Assembly: GCF_010915705.1 (NCBI RefSeq) | Contig: NZ_JAAIKE010000003.1 | Span: 62,001 to 126,000 of the forward strand | Direction: 5' to 3' | DNA: 64,000 nucleotides | Origin: Pseudotabrizicola algicola | GTDB lineage: Bacteria; Pseudomonadota; Alphaproteobacteria; Rhodobacterales; Rhodobacteraceae | In this document: positions 15,791 to 24,879 of the stretch, in pieces | Layout: each line of letters starts with the position of its first letter | Position numbering within the stretch: position 1 is the stretch's first letter | The notes under the pieces: model-generated | Seen by the model: the letters and a program-made list of their open reading frames with translations, nothing else | The model's database searches: none | What the model was told of the DNA's origin: nothing | Program-made: the position numbers and the translations under genes

Positions 15791-16492
15791 TCAGTCTGCG
15801 GTTCGGCGGAAGGCATAGGCAGCGTTTGCTTCGCATCCGTTCATTCCGATCAAAGCGAGGGCGCCCCCGTCCGCCGCCGAAACAGGCTCGAAGCGAATGG
15901 TCAGCGTGGCTGCGGCCTGCTCCGGGGCGAGCAGGGTTGCGGTGGCATCGACGGACACGTCCAGAACGGGGTTCGGCTCCATCGGCACCGTGCCGGTGAA
16001 ATAGTCAGACCTGACGCGCGTCCATTGCACCACCGGGCTCTGCCCGCCCGTGGCCAGCCGCGCAGGATCGAAGACGCCGCCCCATGCGATCCGCTGGGTC
16101 TGTCGCATCCCCTCGACCATCGGGGGCACCATGGCGGCCACCTGCGGATGACAGCCGCTGATGCCGGTCACCTCGACCGTGCCTTCCCATATGCCGTCCT
16201 GCGGGATGATCTCGTTGAAGACCTCGATCTCACAGACCCCGTCGCCCCCCAAGGCCAGGTCAAGATCGTCGCGAGGGGTGCGGCTCCAGGTGAATTGGCC
16301 GTCATGCAGCACCAGCGTCTGTTGCGCGGCATCCACCGGGGTGGGCTGGCCGGTGACCAGCGCGATCTCGTCGGCCGAGATGGCGCTGATGTGGCAGGTG
16401 CAACCGGCGGCGCCGCAATCGGCGAAGATGATGGCGTCTTCCGCAAGTGCGGGGGCGGGCAGGGTGAACAGGGCAAGAAGAATGCGCTTCAT
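15791..16492 (-). CDS. Secreted protein of unknown function, paralogue of the gene at 19677
   Basis: A 233-residue protein with a clear signal peptide (MKRILLALFTLPAPALAED). The mature N-terminus has a cysteine motif CGAAGCTCHI, followed by SADEIALVTG, and later single cysteines (GVCEIEV, SGCHPQV, NGCEANA). The protein encoded at 19677 has the equivalent AGCTCAAVPLDRDELAVVLG, so the two are diverged copies. The ATG at 16492 overlaps the TGA of the vWA gene (TGATG), indicating translational coupling; the TTG just before it is less likely. Periplasmic or secreted location expected; function unknown. Confidence 0.75.
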   Translation of the reverse strand: MKRILLALFTLPAPALAEDAIIFADCGAAGCTCHISAISADEIALVTGQPTPVDAAQQTLVLHDGQFTWSRTPRDDLDLALGGDGVCEIEVFNEIIPQDGIWEGTVEVTGISGCHPQVAAMVPPMVEGMRQTQRIAWGGVFDPARLATGGQSPVVQWTRVRSDYFTGTVPMEPNPVLDVSVDATATLLAPEQAAATLTIRFEPVSAADGGALALIGMNGCEANAAYAFRRTAD

Positions 16493-19014
16493 CAAGGTTG
16501 TCCCAACAGGCGGTTTCGCAATGTGGTGGCGGTGTCGGCGTCAAGGTCCAGGGGCGTGCCCTCGATGAGCGGGGTCTGCGGCCGGGCTGCGCCCGTCACC
16601 CGCAGGGTCGCCGCGAGGGAGCGAAAGCCCGTCAGTGCATCGCCCGGCATGTCGGCCATGCGGCACAACTGGCCGGCCGCCGTGTCCTCGCAAGGGCCAA
16701 GCGTCGTATCCCACTGCCGGGGGTTCAGCGCCGCGAGCGGCCTGTCGCCCGTGCCTGTGGTGCCAAACAGAGTGGAGACCACGCTGGCCTCGCCGGCTGC
16801 GGTCGTCAGCGGATAGGGGTCTTGCATCAGCCAGCCTGGCAACAAGACCATGCGCAGGCCGGAGAACTTGTCATGGAAAGTGCAGGGGTTCGCGCCCATG
16901 CATTGTCGGTGGAATGGCGCGATGTCGGTGAAGGGCGCTGCGCCAAATGTGGGTTGGCCAACCTCGATCGGGCCGGGGCCGGAGATCTCGGCCACCGTTG
17001 CCAGCCCTTCGCCTTCGGCCCCCGATGCCGTGGCCGTGATCAGCCATTGGCCCGGCATCAGATTCACCGTCCAAGCGTCGTTGATCTCGCCGTCGCTGCG
17101 CAGAACCTCGCCATCGGGCAGAGGAATGGCGGCCCATTGGCGGAAGGTGCCCATGTAGGGGCCGGTGATGGTGACGCTGACCGAGGCGGTGTCTGGCCCC
17201 GCGGGGCCGAGGTTTGCCGACACGGGGATGACAAAGTCGTTGGGGCCGGTGGCGCTGACGGTGACCTGCCCGGCAAAGACCATGTCACCCGCGCTGCCCA
17301 GAACGTCATAGATCCCCGGCAGGAATTCGGCTGCAGCGGTGCCAGATACGCCCTCGTTCATCGCGAAGGCTTCGGGAGGCAGGTCCTGCCCCGGGGCGGG
17401 GGTTGCCGACCATGTGATGGAAAGCGGGTAGGCCCCGGTCCCTTCGCCTGTGAAGGTCACGGGCACAGCCTGCACCGGAGGCGGGGCTGTCGGTTCTGGG
17501 GCGGCCTCTGCCGGTTCCAGCGTCACGGTGATCGGGGTGGTGTGGATCACTTCGCTGTCGCGGAAGGAGTAGGCAAACTCGTAGGTGCCGGCCACATCGG
17601 GCATGGTCCAGACCATGCTGTCTTTGCCGTCCGTATAGTCATAACCCCAGCGTTCGCCGGTATCGGCGTTCAACAGCTGGATATTGTCGAGATGGGCCCC
17701 GGGGCCTACCCAGGTGATCGTGACCTCTTGTCCCACCTGCGCCGAGGCGGGTGCGGTGATCGACATTGGCGCTTGCGTCAGAACAAGGGGGCTGGAGTCG
17801 CTGATGGCTTCGGTCTCATGCACATAGGCCAGCGTGAAGTCGCCCGTGGCCCAGGGCAGTTGCAACTCGACCGGGTTTTCCTCGCCCGGGGCCACCTCGG
17901 CCAGCCAGTTGCCGTTGGCGTCAAACACGCGGATATAGTCATGGCTCGAGCGCGGCCCATCCCAGCCGACCATGATGCGCGACCCCTGCGGTGCCGAGGC
18001 GGGGGCGGTCAGGCGGGCGGTCGCTTCCCGCGTCGGCGCATAGGGGCGCACCAGCATCAGGACGCCGTCCTTTATGCCCGATTGCCAGCCTTCACCCGGA
18101 TTCGTTTCAGCGTAGTCCATCTCGGAGGACGCGGCGTAAAGGAAGCAGCGAGGCTCGGCCACGAACAGGCTGCCGGGCGGTTCATAGCGCCAGGCCGCGC
18201 AGAGTCCATCGGCTTCGCAGGCGGCGGCGCACTGGTCGGCGGTGCCGTCGGCGCCAAAGTCGGGGGGCGCGGGATCGCCGGTCAGGTCGCCGACGGTGAA
18301 CCCTGTGGGTGACAGCGCGATGTTGGGCATCCGCTCCGCGCCCGGGAAATGGGTGCGCGCGGGCGGGGGCGGCGGCTCGGGCGCTGGTGCGGGCGCGGCG
18401 ACGACCGTGCGGGTCAGCGCATCGGCCAGCGCGCCGGCGTTCGCGGCTTGCAGATAAAGCCCGCCGGTTTCATCTGCCAGACAGGCCACTTGCGCACCCT
18501 CTTCCTCTGTCAGGCCAAAGCCGATGACATGGGCGGTGAAGTTCAGACCCGACTGCTCCAGCTCGCGCCCGAGGGCGCAGGGGTCGGCCTCGCAGGTTTC
18601 CAGCCCGTCGGTGACCAGCACGACCGTCGCTGCCTCTTCCCCGGAACGCAGCACCTCTGCTGCCTGACGCACGGCTTCGGTCAGCGGCGTCTTGCCCTGA
18701 AACCGCATCTTGTTCACCTGCGCCGCGATTTCTGCGCCTGTGCCGGGCGCCGGGGAAACCATCAGTTCGATGTCGGCGCAATTGCCTCTTTCGCGATGGC
18801 CATAGGCCATCAGCCCGATTTCCTGATCGACGGGAAGGTTGCCCAGGACCTGCGCAACCGTCTCCTGCGCGATCTCCAGCTTGGCGCGGCCTTCAATCTG
18901 GCCCCACATCGAGCCCGAGCCGTCCATGACGATGATGGTGCGGGGGAGTTGGGCAAAAGCGGGAGCAGCCAAGAAAAGGCCAACGCAGAAGGCGGAAAGA
19001 TGTTTAAGGGTCAT
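16492..19014 (-). CDS. Secreted von Willebrand factor A protein with PAN/Apple-like and Ig-like regions
   Basis: An 840-residue protein with signal peptide MTLKHLSAFCVGLFLAAPA. Residues ~25-220 form a vWA domain with MIDAS motif DGSGS (31-35) and later VTDGLETCEADPC. A proline-rich linker precedes a Cys-rich PAN/Apple-like module (ADQCAAACEADGLCAAWRYE). Several beta-sandwich segments follow. The start at 19014 is chosen for the signal peptide; the frame continues upstream without a better start. The gene is downstream of a small secreted protein and overlaps the next secreted protein gene. Likely role: metal-dependent binding at the cell surface or in the periplasm. The ligand is unknown. Confidence 0.85.
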   Translation of the reverse strand: MTLKHLSAFCVGLFLAAPAFAQLPRTIIVMDGSGSMWGQIEGRAKLEIAQETVAQVLGNLPVDQEIGLMAYGHRERGNCADIELMVSPAPGTGAEIAAQVNKMRFQGKTPLTEAVRQAAEVLRSGEEAATVVLVTDGLETCEADPCALGRELEQSGLNFTAHVIGFGLTEEEGAQVACLADETGGLYLQAANAGALADALTRTVVAAPAPAPEPPPPPARTHFPGAERMPNIALSPTGFTVGDLTGDPAPPDFGADGTADQCAAACEADGLCAAWRYEPPGSLFVAEPRCFLYAASSEMDYAETNPGEGWQSGIKDGVLMLVRPYAPTREATARLTAPASAPQGSRIMVGWDGPRSSHDYIRVFDANGNWLAEVAPGEENPVELQLPWATGDFTLAYVHETEAISDSSPLVLTQAPMSITAPASAQVGQEVTITWVGPGAHLDNIQLLNADTGERWGYDYTDGKDSMVWTMPDVAGTYEFAYSFRDSEVIHTTPITVTLEPAEAAPEPTAPPPVQAVPVTFTGEGTGAYPLSITWSATPAPGQDLPPEAFAMNEGVSGTAAAEFLPGIYDVLGSAGDMVFAGQVTVSATGPNDFVIPVSANLGPAGPDTASVSVTITGPYMGTFRQWAAIPLPDGEVLRSDGEINDAWTVNLMPGQWLITATASGAEGEGLATVAEISGPGPIEVGQPTFGAAPFTDIAPFHRQCMGANPCTFHDKFSGLRMVLLPGWLMQDPYPLTTAAGEASVVSTLFGTTGTGDRPLAALNPRQWDTTLGPCEDTAAGQLCRMADMPGDALTGFRSLAATLRVTGAARPQTPLIEGTPLDLDADTATTLRNRLLGQP

Positions 19015-19036
19015 GGCGAACCTGTGCTGAAGGCAA

Positions 19037-19609
19037 TCACTGATCAAATTGGCCGAGTCTGGCAAAATCCATCGTAGCAAGCACTGCCGACATGTCCGCA
19101 GCATCGGCACCCTGCGCCTGCAAGAGAACCCTGCTCGCGACCAGAGCCGACAGCGAACCGTTCTGGTCAAGCACGTCGATCGTGCCAACCCTGACGACCT
19201 TTCCCATCATGGCCATCATCTGCGGGTTGCCCAAGATCCCCGCCATGCCGGCCACCGCAGGGCTATCGGCGGTCAGCGTGATGGTGAAGCTGCGGCCATC
19301 GTTGTGGCTGTAGGTGGCATCCGCCACGATGCCGATCATGCCTCCAAGGAAGCCCGCAGCATCCACAGAGCTTTCGCCTCTGGTCATGCTCCATCCCTCG
19401 GCGGGCTGCGGAAGGGCGCTGGCCAAACGCTCCTGTTGAATGGTCTGAACTGCACGGGTGGCATTGGTCAATTGAGCCGCTGTCTGCCCCAATTGACCAC
19501 TGGCATAGGCAGCTTGTGCAGCGGCCAAGGCATCGGTGACCGCATCAGCCCCGGCCGTTGGGGCCGAAAGGGCCGCCACTATCGCAATTGCTGCAAATGA
19601 AGTCCTCAT
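19037..19609 (-). CDS. Secreted alanine-rich protein of unknown function
   Basis: A 190-residue protein with a signal peptide (MRTSFAAIAIVAALSAPTAGA). The mature protein has a helical alanine/glutamine-rich N-terminal half (AAQAAYASGQLGQTAAQL) and a beta-rich C-terminal half (SFTITLTADSPAVAGMAGIL). It contains no cysteines in the mature part, unlike its neighbours. I do not recognise the family. It lies 22 bases upstream of the vWA gene on the same strand and 67 bases downstream of another secreted protein gene, so all four minus-strand genes probably form one unit. Confidence 0.7.
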   Translation of the reverse strand: MRTSFAAIAIVAALSAPTAGADAVTDALAAAQAAYASGQLGQTAAQLTNATRAVQTIQQERLASALPQPAEGWSMTRGESSVDAAGFLGGMIGIVADATYSHNDGRSFTITLTADSPAVAGMAGILGNPQMMAMMGKVVRVGTIDVLDQNGSLSALVASRVLLQAQGADAADMSAVLATMDFARLGQFDQ

Positions 19610-19676
19610 GGTCGGTCCTTTACAATTCCTGGAAGTAATATTTGATTTTTAATCAATGGGTTGAGGGTGTCCGGAT

Positions 19677-20423
19677 CTACGGTCCGATCCGTGTCACCAG
19701 ATGCGTTGTCGACCAATTGCAGGGGCCAATCTCGGTCGTCCCCTGAACGACCCAGTTCACCGAGAACAGGCCGGGCGTCAAAAGCAGCATGCGCCCGGTC
19801 GAGGTGACCTGCCCCATCTCCGTAGTGGCCTGTGCGGTGCCAATGGTTTCGACCGGAGTAACATCCTTGAACGCGTGGGGTGTGTATTCTGGATCGGGGT
19901 CTGCGGCCATGAAGGCGGCCTGAATCGTTTCGCCCGAAAAAACGCCGTTCCAGGTGATCGTCGCTGTGACAAGCTTTTCTTCGGTCCAGAGTTGACGGAG
20001 CATGTCGCCCATCGGTCCACACTGAATCTGGATGTCGAATGGCTTGCCATCGCGCCATCGCCCATCCTCCGGCACCAGAGCGGTCTGCGGGCAATGGCCC
20101 GATCCGCCAAACCGCGCATGCAGCGCCTCGGCGGTTTCGTCGGTCAGGCTTTGCGCGCTGGCCGGGCTGTCCCAGATACCCTTCGTATCGGCGGAAACCG
20201 CCTCCAGCCCAAGAACTACGGCCAATTCGTCGCGGTCTAGCGGCACAGCGGCGCAGGTGCAGCCCGCGCCCTCGACACAGTTGGCCGAATAAAGGCCCGA
20301 GGCATAGACATCCACGAAGGGACGGCCCTCGTCATCTGGAGTGAATACAGGGATCGTTTCGGCATGTGCCGGAAGGGCGATAAGGGCAAGGCCAAGGGCA
20401 GAACGGGTCAGGCTGTGGAGCAT
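19677..20423 (-). CDS. Secreted protein of unknown function, paralogue of the gene at 15791
   Basis: A 248-residue protein. The start at 20423 gives a signal peptide (MLHSLTRSALGLALIALPAHA); a longer frame from 20501 would put non-signal residues in front. The mature part has NCVEGAGCTCAAVPLDRDEL, matching the GCTC/DEIAL pattern of the 15791 protein, plus SGHCPQT, IQCGPMG and GPCNWST cysteines that probably pair in the periplasm. It is the first gene of the minus-strand secreted-protein unit. The two paralogues at the two ends of the unit suggest an old duplication. Function unknown. Confidence 0.75.
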   Translation of the reverse strand: MLHSLTRSALGLALIALPAHAETIPVFTPDDEGRPFVDVYASGLYSANCVEGAGCTCAAVPLDRDELAVVLGLEAVSADTKGIWDSPASAQSLTDETAEALHARFGGSGHCPQTALVPEDGRWRDGKPFDIQIQCGPMGDMLRQLWTEEKLVTATITWNGVFSGETIQAAFMAADPDPEYTPHAFKDVTPVETIGTAQATTEMGQVTSTGRMLLLTPGLFSVNWVVQGTTEIGPCNWSTTHLVTRIGP

Positions 20424-20497
20424 GGGACGGATCCGGATTGTCGAGGATGTCCATCCGTACTTGAAGGACAGAGCCGCGGAATACTCCCATCTGGTAG

Positions 20498-22096
20498 TCA
20501 CGCGTTGCGGGGGAAGCCGAATTCATCGCCGCCCAGACCCGCCGCTTGCCCAGCGGCAAGGGCGGCGCGCAAGAGCAGCGCCGGATGGCTGACTGGCAGG
20601 CTGTGTCCGGCCCCTTCGACCAGACGGAACCGCCCGTTGGGCAGCGTCCGCGCAAGTGCCTCGACCGCGTTCTGACTGACGGTGCGGCTTTCCGTGCCAT
20701 GCAGACACAGGAAGGGGGTGCTAATGCGTCGCGCCCTGTCTTGCCAGTCCTCATTGGTCAGGCGCATGTCGGCGCGAAATCCGACACCCTGTTGCGCCCA
20801 AGCGAGATGAAACGCCTCTTGCAGAACGGCGCTCGCTGCCGGCTGCCGCAAGATCGCCTGATCGAAATCGCACCCGTCGAACACGAGCCGCGGGATCACC
20901 TCGATGCCATTGCGCGCGATCTGCGCCAGCCCCAAGGCCACGATCTTGTCCATCAGCCCCGGCAGATGCTGCGCGGCCCATGCATTGACCCTGTGGCGCG
21001 TGGGCATGTCGGCGGTCTGTGCCCAAGTCTGCATGGGTGGAGTGGCGGGCGCTGCAATCACGGCAGCCACGCGGGTTGGTGCCTCCAGTGCAAACTGTGC
21101 GGCAAAGCGGGTGCCGATGTCATGGGCCAGCACCACCACCTGCTGCAGGCCGTAGTGATCCAAGATGTCGGTAGCTTGTCGCACGGCCAATCCGACCGGA
21201 TTCCCGTCCTCACAAGGAGCAGTGTGGCCATAGCCCGGCCGTTCCGGAGCAAGGATGCGGAGACCAATCGTCTGAGCCGCCTCGCGCAGGCCCGGCAGGG
21301 CGCCAATGCCGAACAGCGCGCCATGCAGCATCAGCACCGGCACCCCGTCAGCCGGACCGAAAGCATGCAGACCCACCAGACCGTAGCGTCCCTTGTGCAG
21401 CGTCGCGCCTTGCAGATCGACTGCAAGCGGCGAGGTCGATGGACGCGCCTGCTCATACATCAGCGACAGCGCATAGGCGGTCGAGATTAGCTGCTGTTGC
21501 GAGTGCACGCCCATCTTTGACATGATCGATTTCAACTGCTGCCGCACTGTCCCTTCCGTGCGGCCCAGCTCACGGGCGATCACCTGTATTGGCTTGCCCT
21601 CCATCAGCCCCTTCAGCAGCTGTCCTTCCGAGGTGATCAGTCCGAGAGAGTCAGCCAGCCGTGCGCGGATGCTGGCATCAATGCCGCGCTGCACTTGGGT
21701 CAGCAGGATCGGGCCGTCTTTTTCGACTGCCTGACCGAAAAAGAATATCGTCCCGCCAGCGGGCTCGGCCACCAGAAGGGGTATTCCGGTGCCGTCCTGC
21801 CCTTTCATGAACCGCTGTGCTGCCTCGGGCGACATGGCGATACTGCCCAGATGATCGCCGGGGTGCAGCCCGAGCCTTTGGGCCGCTGCCGCGTTCTGGC
21901 TGACAATATGCCCGGATCGGTCGACCATAATCTCGATCCGCCTGCTGTCCTGCGGCGCCTCACGCAAGCCCTGCAACAGGTCAGGCAAATCCTGCAGATG
22001 TCCTGCCAAGCGGGCCGCGCCGCCCGGGTCGTGCAGCGTTGCCTCGATCTCGGCCAGCAGCGCACGATACCTTGTGTCGATCTCTGATCTTGGCAC
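20498..22096 (-). CDS. LuxR-type transcriptional regulator fused to an alpha/beta hydrolase
   Basis: A 532-residue protein. Residues ~50-140 look PAS-like (IMVDRSGHIVSQNAAA). Residues ~148-210 form a LuxR/GerE helix-turn-helix (LTSEGQLL-like entry, VIARELGRTEGTVRQQLKSI). Residues ~240-525 form an alpha/beta hydrolase with oxyanion LMLHGALF, nucleophile elbow LAHDIGTR and C-terminal His in EGAGHSLP. The elbow has Asp326 where serine hydrolases have Ser, as in dehalogenase/epoxide-hydrolase branches. The hydrolase may act as a ligand sensor or degrade a signal that controls the DNA-binding part. It is transcribed alone; the 599-base region upstream would hold its promoter. Confidence 0.85.
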   Translation of the reverse strand: MPRSEIDTRYRALLAEIEATLHDPGGAARLAGHLQDLPDLLQGLREAPQDSRRIEIMVDRSGHIVSQNAAAAQRLGLHPGDHLGSIAMSPEAAQRFMKGQDGTGIPLLVAEPAGGTIFFFGQAVEKDGPILLTQVQRGIDASIRARLADSLGLITSEGQLLKGLMEGKPIQVIARELGRTEGTVRQQLKSIMSKMGVHSQQQLISTAYALSLMYEQARPSTSPLAVDLQGATLHKGRYGLVGLHAFGPADGVPVLMLHGALFGIGALPGLREAAQTIGLRILAPERPGYGHTAPCEDGNPVGLAVRQATDILDHYGLQQVVVLAHDIGTRFAAQFALEAPTRVAAVIAAPATPPMQTWAQTADMPTRHRVNAWAAQHLPGLMDKIVALGLAQIARNGIEVIPRLVFDGCDFDQAILRQPAASAVLQEAFHLAWAQQGVGFRADMRLTNEDWQDRARRISTPFLCLHGTESRTVSQNAVEALARTLPNGRFRLVEGAGHSLPVSHPALLLRAALAAGQAAGLGGDEFGFPRNA

Positions 22097-22695
22097 GGCT
22101 CACTCGTTGCTTGAGGGTTGTGTTATGGTAACTGCCAGGTTCCATCCGGCAACCCCGACCTTGTCGCCCCGCCTGAAGGCGGGCTGTCGGTGCAGCCTGG
22201 GTTGCGTGATCTGCACCGCGCCACGCCTGCCCGGCTGTTCGGATCAAAGTCGAGGCAGGTGCCGATGTCTGGACCGAACTTCTGAGCCAGCCAGAGCGTA
22301 GAGCGCAATGTGTTTCACCGGTGCAGCGGGTCGCATGGCGCGCAAGATGGACCAGAATACGGCTTTCGCCGCGCGTGAACGTCCCTTCGGTGCCGTCTGT
22401 TTTGCGGGCCGAGTTAAAATCAGGGTGCAAGTGGGTGTCTCTAAGCTGAATCTTACATTCCCAGAGGTTTCATATCTGTAAGCGCCAGTTTCCGCGTCGG
22501 CTGATCCGTTACCCGATGTGCGGCATTCCCGCCGTGCGAAGGGGTGAAAAGCGTGCACATCTTGCGGGCCGACGGAGACGAATTTGCGAGGAGGAGGAAA
22601 CAACCTTCGCAGTTTTTTAAACGATTTGAACCTGCGTCAAAACGAAGGACCGGTCATGCGGTGATGTTGCAACAGTGAATGTCGGCCGGTGCCGG
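22097..22695. other. Intergenic region without a supportable gene
   Basis: This 599-base region lies between the LuxR-hydrolase gene (minus, starts at 22096) and the end of the histidine kinase gene (22696). I found no tRNA, riboswitch or conserved protein in it. Short frames on both strands have no recognisable domain. A weak GCGAGG...CCTTCGC stem followed by a run of six T near 22586-22615 is imperfect and faces no upstream plus-strand gene, so I do not call a terminator. Confidence 0.5.
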
Positions 22696-24063
22696 CTAGC
22701 GATGAAACACCACCTCGAACAGAACGCCCGCTGGCTGCGGGATGCAAAACACCTCGCCCGCATGGGCGTTGACGACGTCCTTGACGATGGCAAGGCCCAA
22801 GCCGCAGCCAAGCGGCTGCGAGTCATCGAGGCGGAAGAACCGGTCAAAAACACGCTCGGCCAATTCCGCGGGAACACCGGGACCGTCATCGGCAAAGCGC
22901 ATCTTGACCCGATGCGGGTCAAAAGCCACCGTCACGTCAAGTTGCCCACCCGGACGCAGGCCGTATTTCGCGGCATTGTCGAGAAGGTTCGACACCATTT
23001 CCTCGACAAGAACCGGGTCACAGTCGATGGGGCGCGGCTCTCCGGTGACGGTGAAGGCGACATCTACATCGCGCCGCAACTGGCCTTCTGCAAAGGGACG
23101 CACCTTGTCACGCACCAAGGCGACAAGATCGACGGGCTGCACGAGAATCTTGAGGCTCCGGCCGCGCACCCGTTCGAGCGAGAGCAGTTGCGAGGTCAGT
23201 CGGCTTGTGGCGCGGGCCGTTTCGGCCAGATCGACCACGCGGGCGCGCAAATCGGTTTCGCTGGGGGCACTGATGGCGGCTTCGGCCTGGCTCTGGATGG
23301 CGGCAACCGGGTTGCGCATCTGGTGGGCGGCGTCCGAGATGAAGGCATCGCGCAGGGCAAAAGCCGCGGCCAACCGATCAAACAGCGAATTCGAGGTCTG
23401 GACCAACGGGCGCAGTTCCGGCGGCACCCAGCGGCGGATCGGGCGCAAATCGTCGGCGCTGCGCTGGCCGATGGCATCGCGCAGGTCCAGCAGCGGTTTC
23501 AGCCCGAGCTGGATGCCGAACCACAGGATGAGCGCCGCCGTCAGGATCACGGAACCCAAGAGGAAGATCGATTGCGTTACCAGAGTGCGTGACAGGGCAA
23601 GGCGTTGGCTGACCGTCTGCCAAACCTCGACCGTGACCCATCCGCCGAATTGCGGCTCGCTGATGAATTCGCGCAGCACCACCGCGCGGACGGGCCGCCC
23701 CAGCGACACGCTGTCAAAGAACACCGGCGCGCCACCTTCGATCAGGCTGTTTTCGGGCAAATCCGGCGGGTCCGAATATCCGGTCACAAAACGCCCGCCC
23801 GGCCCGGTGATGCGATAGTAGACCGGGTCCCCGAGGGCGGCGGTCAGTTCATCCAGAAGCTGCTCGGTCAGCATGTCGCCTTCGGAGATCACCACATCGC
23901 GGGAAATCGTCAGGGCCACCACCAAGAGCGTATTGTCGTAAAGTTCCTGCGACAGTTCGTTGGCCGATTGATAGCGCGCAAAGGACGCCGCCGTGGCAAC
24001 CGCAACCAGAGGAAGGATCAGCAGCAGGAACAGCCGCGTGCGCAGCGAAAGGCGGCGCAGCAT
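22696..24063 (-). CDS. tctE: Sensor histidine kinase, TctE type
   Basis: A 455-residue membrane histidine kinase. Two membrane segments (~10-28 and ~165-186) flank a ~135-residue periplasmic sensor. Then come a dimerisation helix with ISDAAHQMRNPVAAIQSQAE (phospho-acceptor H247), an N-box (EEMVSNLLDNAAKYGL), and G-boxes (DDGPGVP, GCGLGLAIV). Architecture and neighbours match TctE, which senses extracytoplasmic tricarboxylates. The ATG at 24063 overlaps the TGA of the response regulator gene (TGATG), so the pair is co-translated; the TTG three bases earlier is not needed. It probably controls the divergently transcribed tctC/tctA genes. Confidence 0.88.
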   Translation of the reverse strand: MLRRLSLRTRLFLLLILPLVAVATAASFARYQSANELSQELYDNTLLVVALTISRDVVISEGDMLTEQLLDELTAALGDPVYYRITGPGGRFVTGYSDPPDLPENSLIEGGAPVFFDSVSLGRPVRAVVLREFISEPQFGGWVTVEVWQTVSQRLALSRTLVTQSIFLLGSVILTAALILWFGIQLGLKPLLDLRDAIGQRSADDLRPIRRWVPPELRPLVQTSNSLFDRLAAAFALRDAFISDAAHQMRNPVAAIQSQAEAAISAPSETDLRARVVDLAETARATSRLTSQLLSLERVRGRSLKILVQPVDLVALVRDKVRPFAEGQLRRDVDVAFTVTGEPRPIDCDPVLVEEMVSNLLDNAAKYGLRPGGQLDVTVAFDPHRVKMRFADDGPGVPAELAERVFDRFFRLDDSQPLGCGLGLAIVKDVVNAHAGEVFCIPQPAGVLFEVVFHR

Positions 24064-24728
24064 CAAGTTTCGTCCAGCATGTATCCGAGCCCGCGCGCTG
24101 TGCGGATCGTCGCGCCTGACCCGTCAATCTTGCGCCGGAGCCGTGACACCAGAAGCTCGACCGCATTGGCCTCGACCGGTGTTCCCGTGCCGTAAAGCGA
24201 GTCTGCGATCCGGTCTTTCTCGATCAGCCGGCCCCTGTGTTCCAGCAGCAATTCAAACAGCGCGAGTTCCCGGCGTGGCAGATCAAGGCTGCGCCCGTCA
24301 CGCAAGACGGCACGCTGTTCGCGGTCATAGATCAACTGGCCCAGCGTCTCGCGCGCGGGAGCTACCTGCGGGCGTCTGCGGGACAGCGCGCGCAGCCTTG
24401 CAATGAGTTCGGCCATGTCGAAAGGCTTCACAAGATAATCGTCCGCTCCTGCGTCCAAACCCTCGACCCGCTCTGATGTTTTTCCCCGCGCGGTAAGAAT
24501 CAGGGCGGGCGTGGTGTCGCCGCGTGCGCGCATGCGCCGGATGATTTCTATACCGGACAGGCGGGGCAGGTTCAGATCGATCACCGCGACATCGGCGGTC
24601 TGGCCCGCAAGAAAGGCATCCCCATCAAGCCCGTCATCCAGATGGTCAACCGCATGTCCCTGATCTTTCAGGGCATTTTCAATGCCTTTGGCGAGGCTTT
24701 GATTATCCTCTATCAAGATCACACGCAT
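24063..24728 (-). CDS. tctD: OmpR-family response regulator, TctD type
   Basis: A 221-residue regulator: receiver domain with acidic pocket (IEDN), phospho-acceptor Asp51 in VIDLNLP, switch Thr in LTARG and Lys in LVKPFD, followed by a winged-helix DNA-binding domain ending VSRLRRKIDGSGATIRT and RGLGYML. It is divergent from tctC across 151 bases, where its binding sites are expected. The paired kinase gene overlaps its stop. By analogy with TctD it should activate the tricarboxylate transporter genes when the inducer is present. Confidence 0.9.
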   Translation of the reverse strand: MRVILIEDNQSLAKGIENALKDQGHAVDHLDDGLDGDAFLAGQTADVAVIDLNLPRLSGIEIIRRMRARGDTTPALILTARGKTSERVEGLDAGADDYLVKPFDMAELIARLRALSRRRPQVAPARETLGQLIYDREQRAVLRDGRSLDLPRRELALFELLLEHRGRLIEKDRIADSLYGTGTPVEANAVELLVSRLRRKIDGSGATIRTARGLGYMLDET

Positions 24729-24879
24729 GTTTGTCCTTTTGCGGGCAAGACAGGTTACGGACAGGAACCGAACCTAAGTTGCACATCAAGCCGTTCTTGG
24801 GAGGAGAAATCAAGGATGGCAGCGCGCCTTCTGGCCCTGAGGGGTGAGGCGCGTAGAATGGAGAAACCGGGAGGACGAC

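Noticed and set aside
15426-15818. 130-codon frame as an intact gene
   Set aside because: Only the first ~75 codons resemble an IS66 transposase N-terminus. The rest is out-of-frame sequence through a hairpin.
16498-18312. 604-codon plus-strand frame
   Set aside because: It is antisense to the vWA protein, which has a signal peptide and MIDAS motif. No domain is seen in the plus frame.
22580-22618. Terminator-like stem with six T
   Set aside because: The stem is bulged and no plus-strand gene precedes it. Evidence is too weak.
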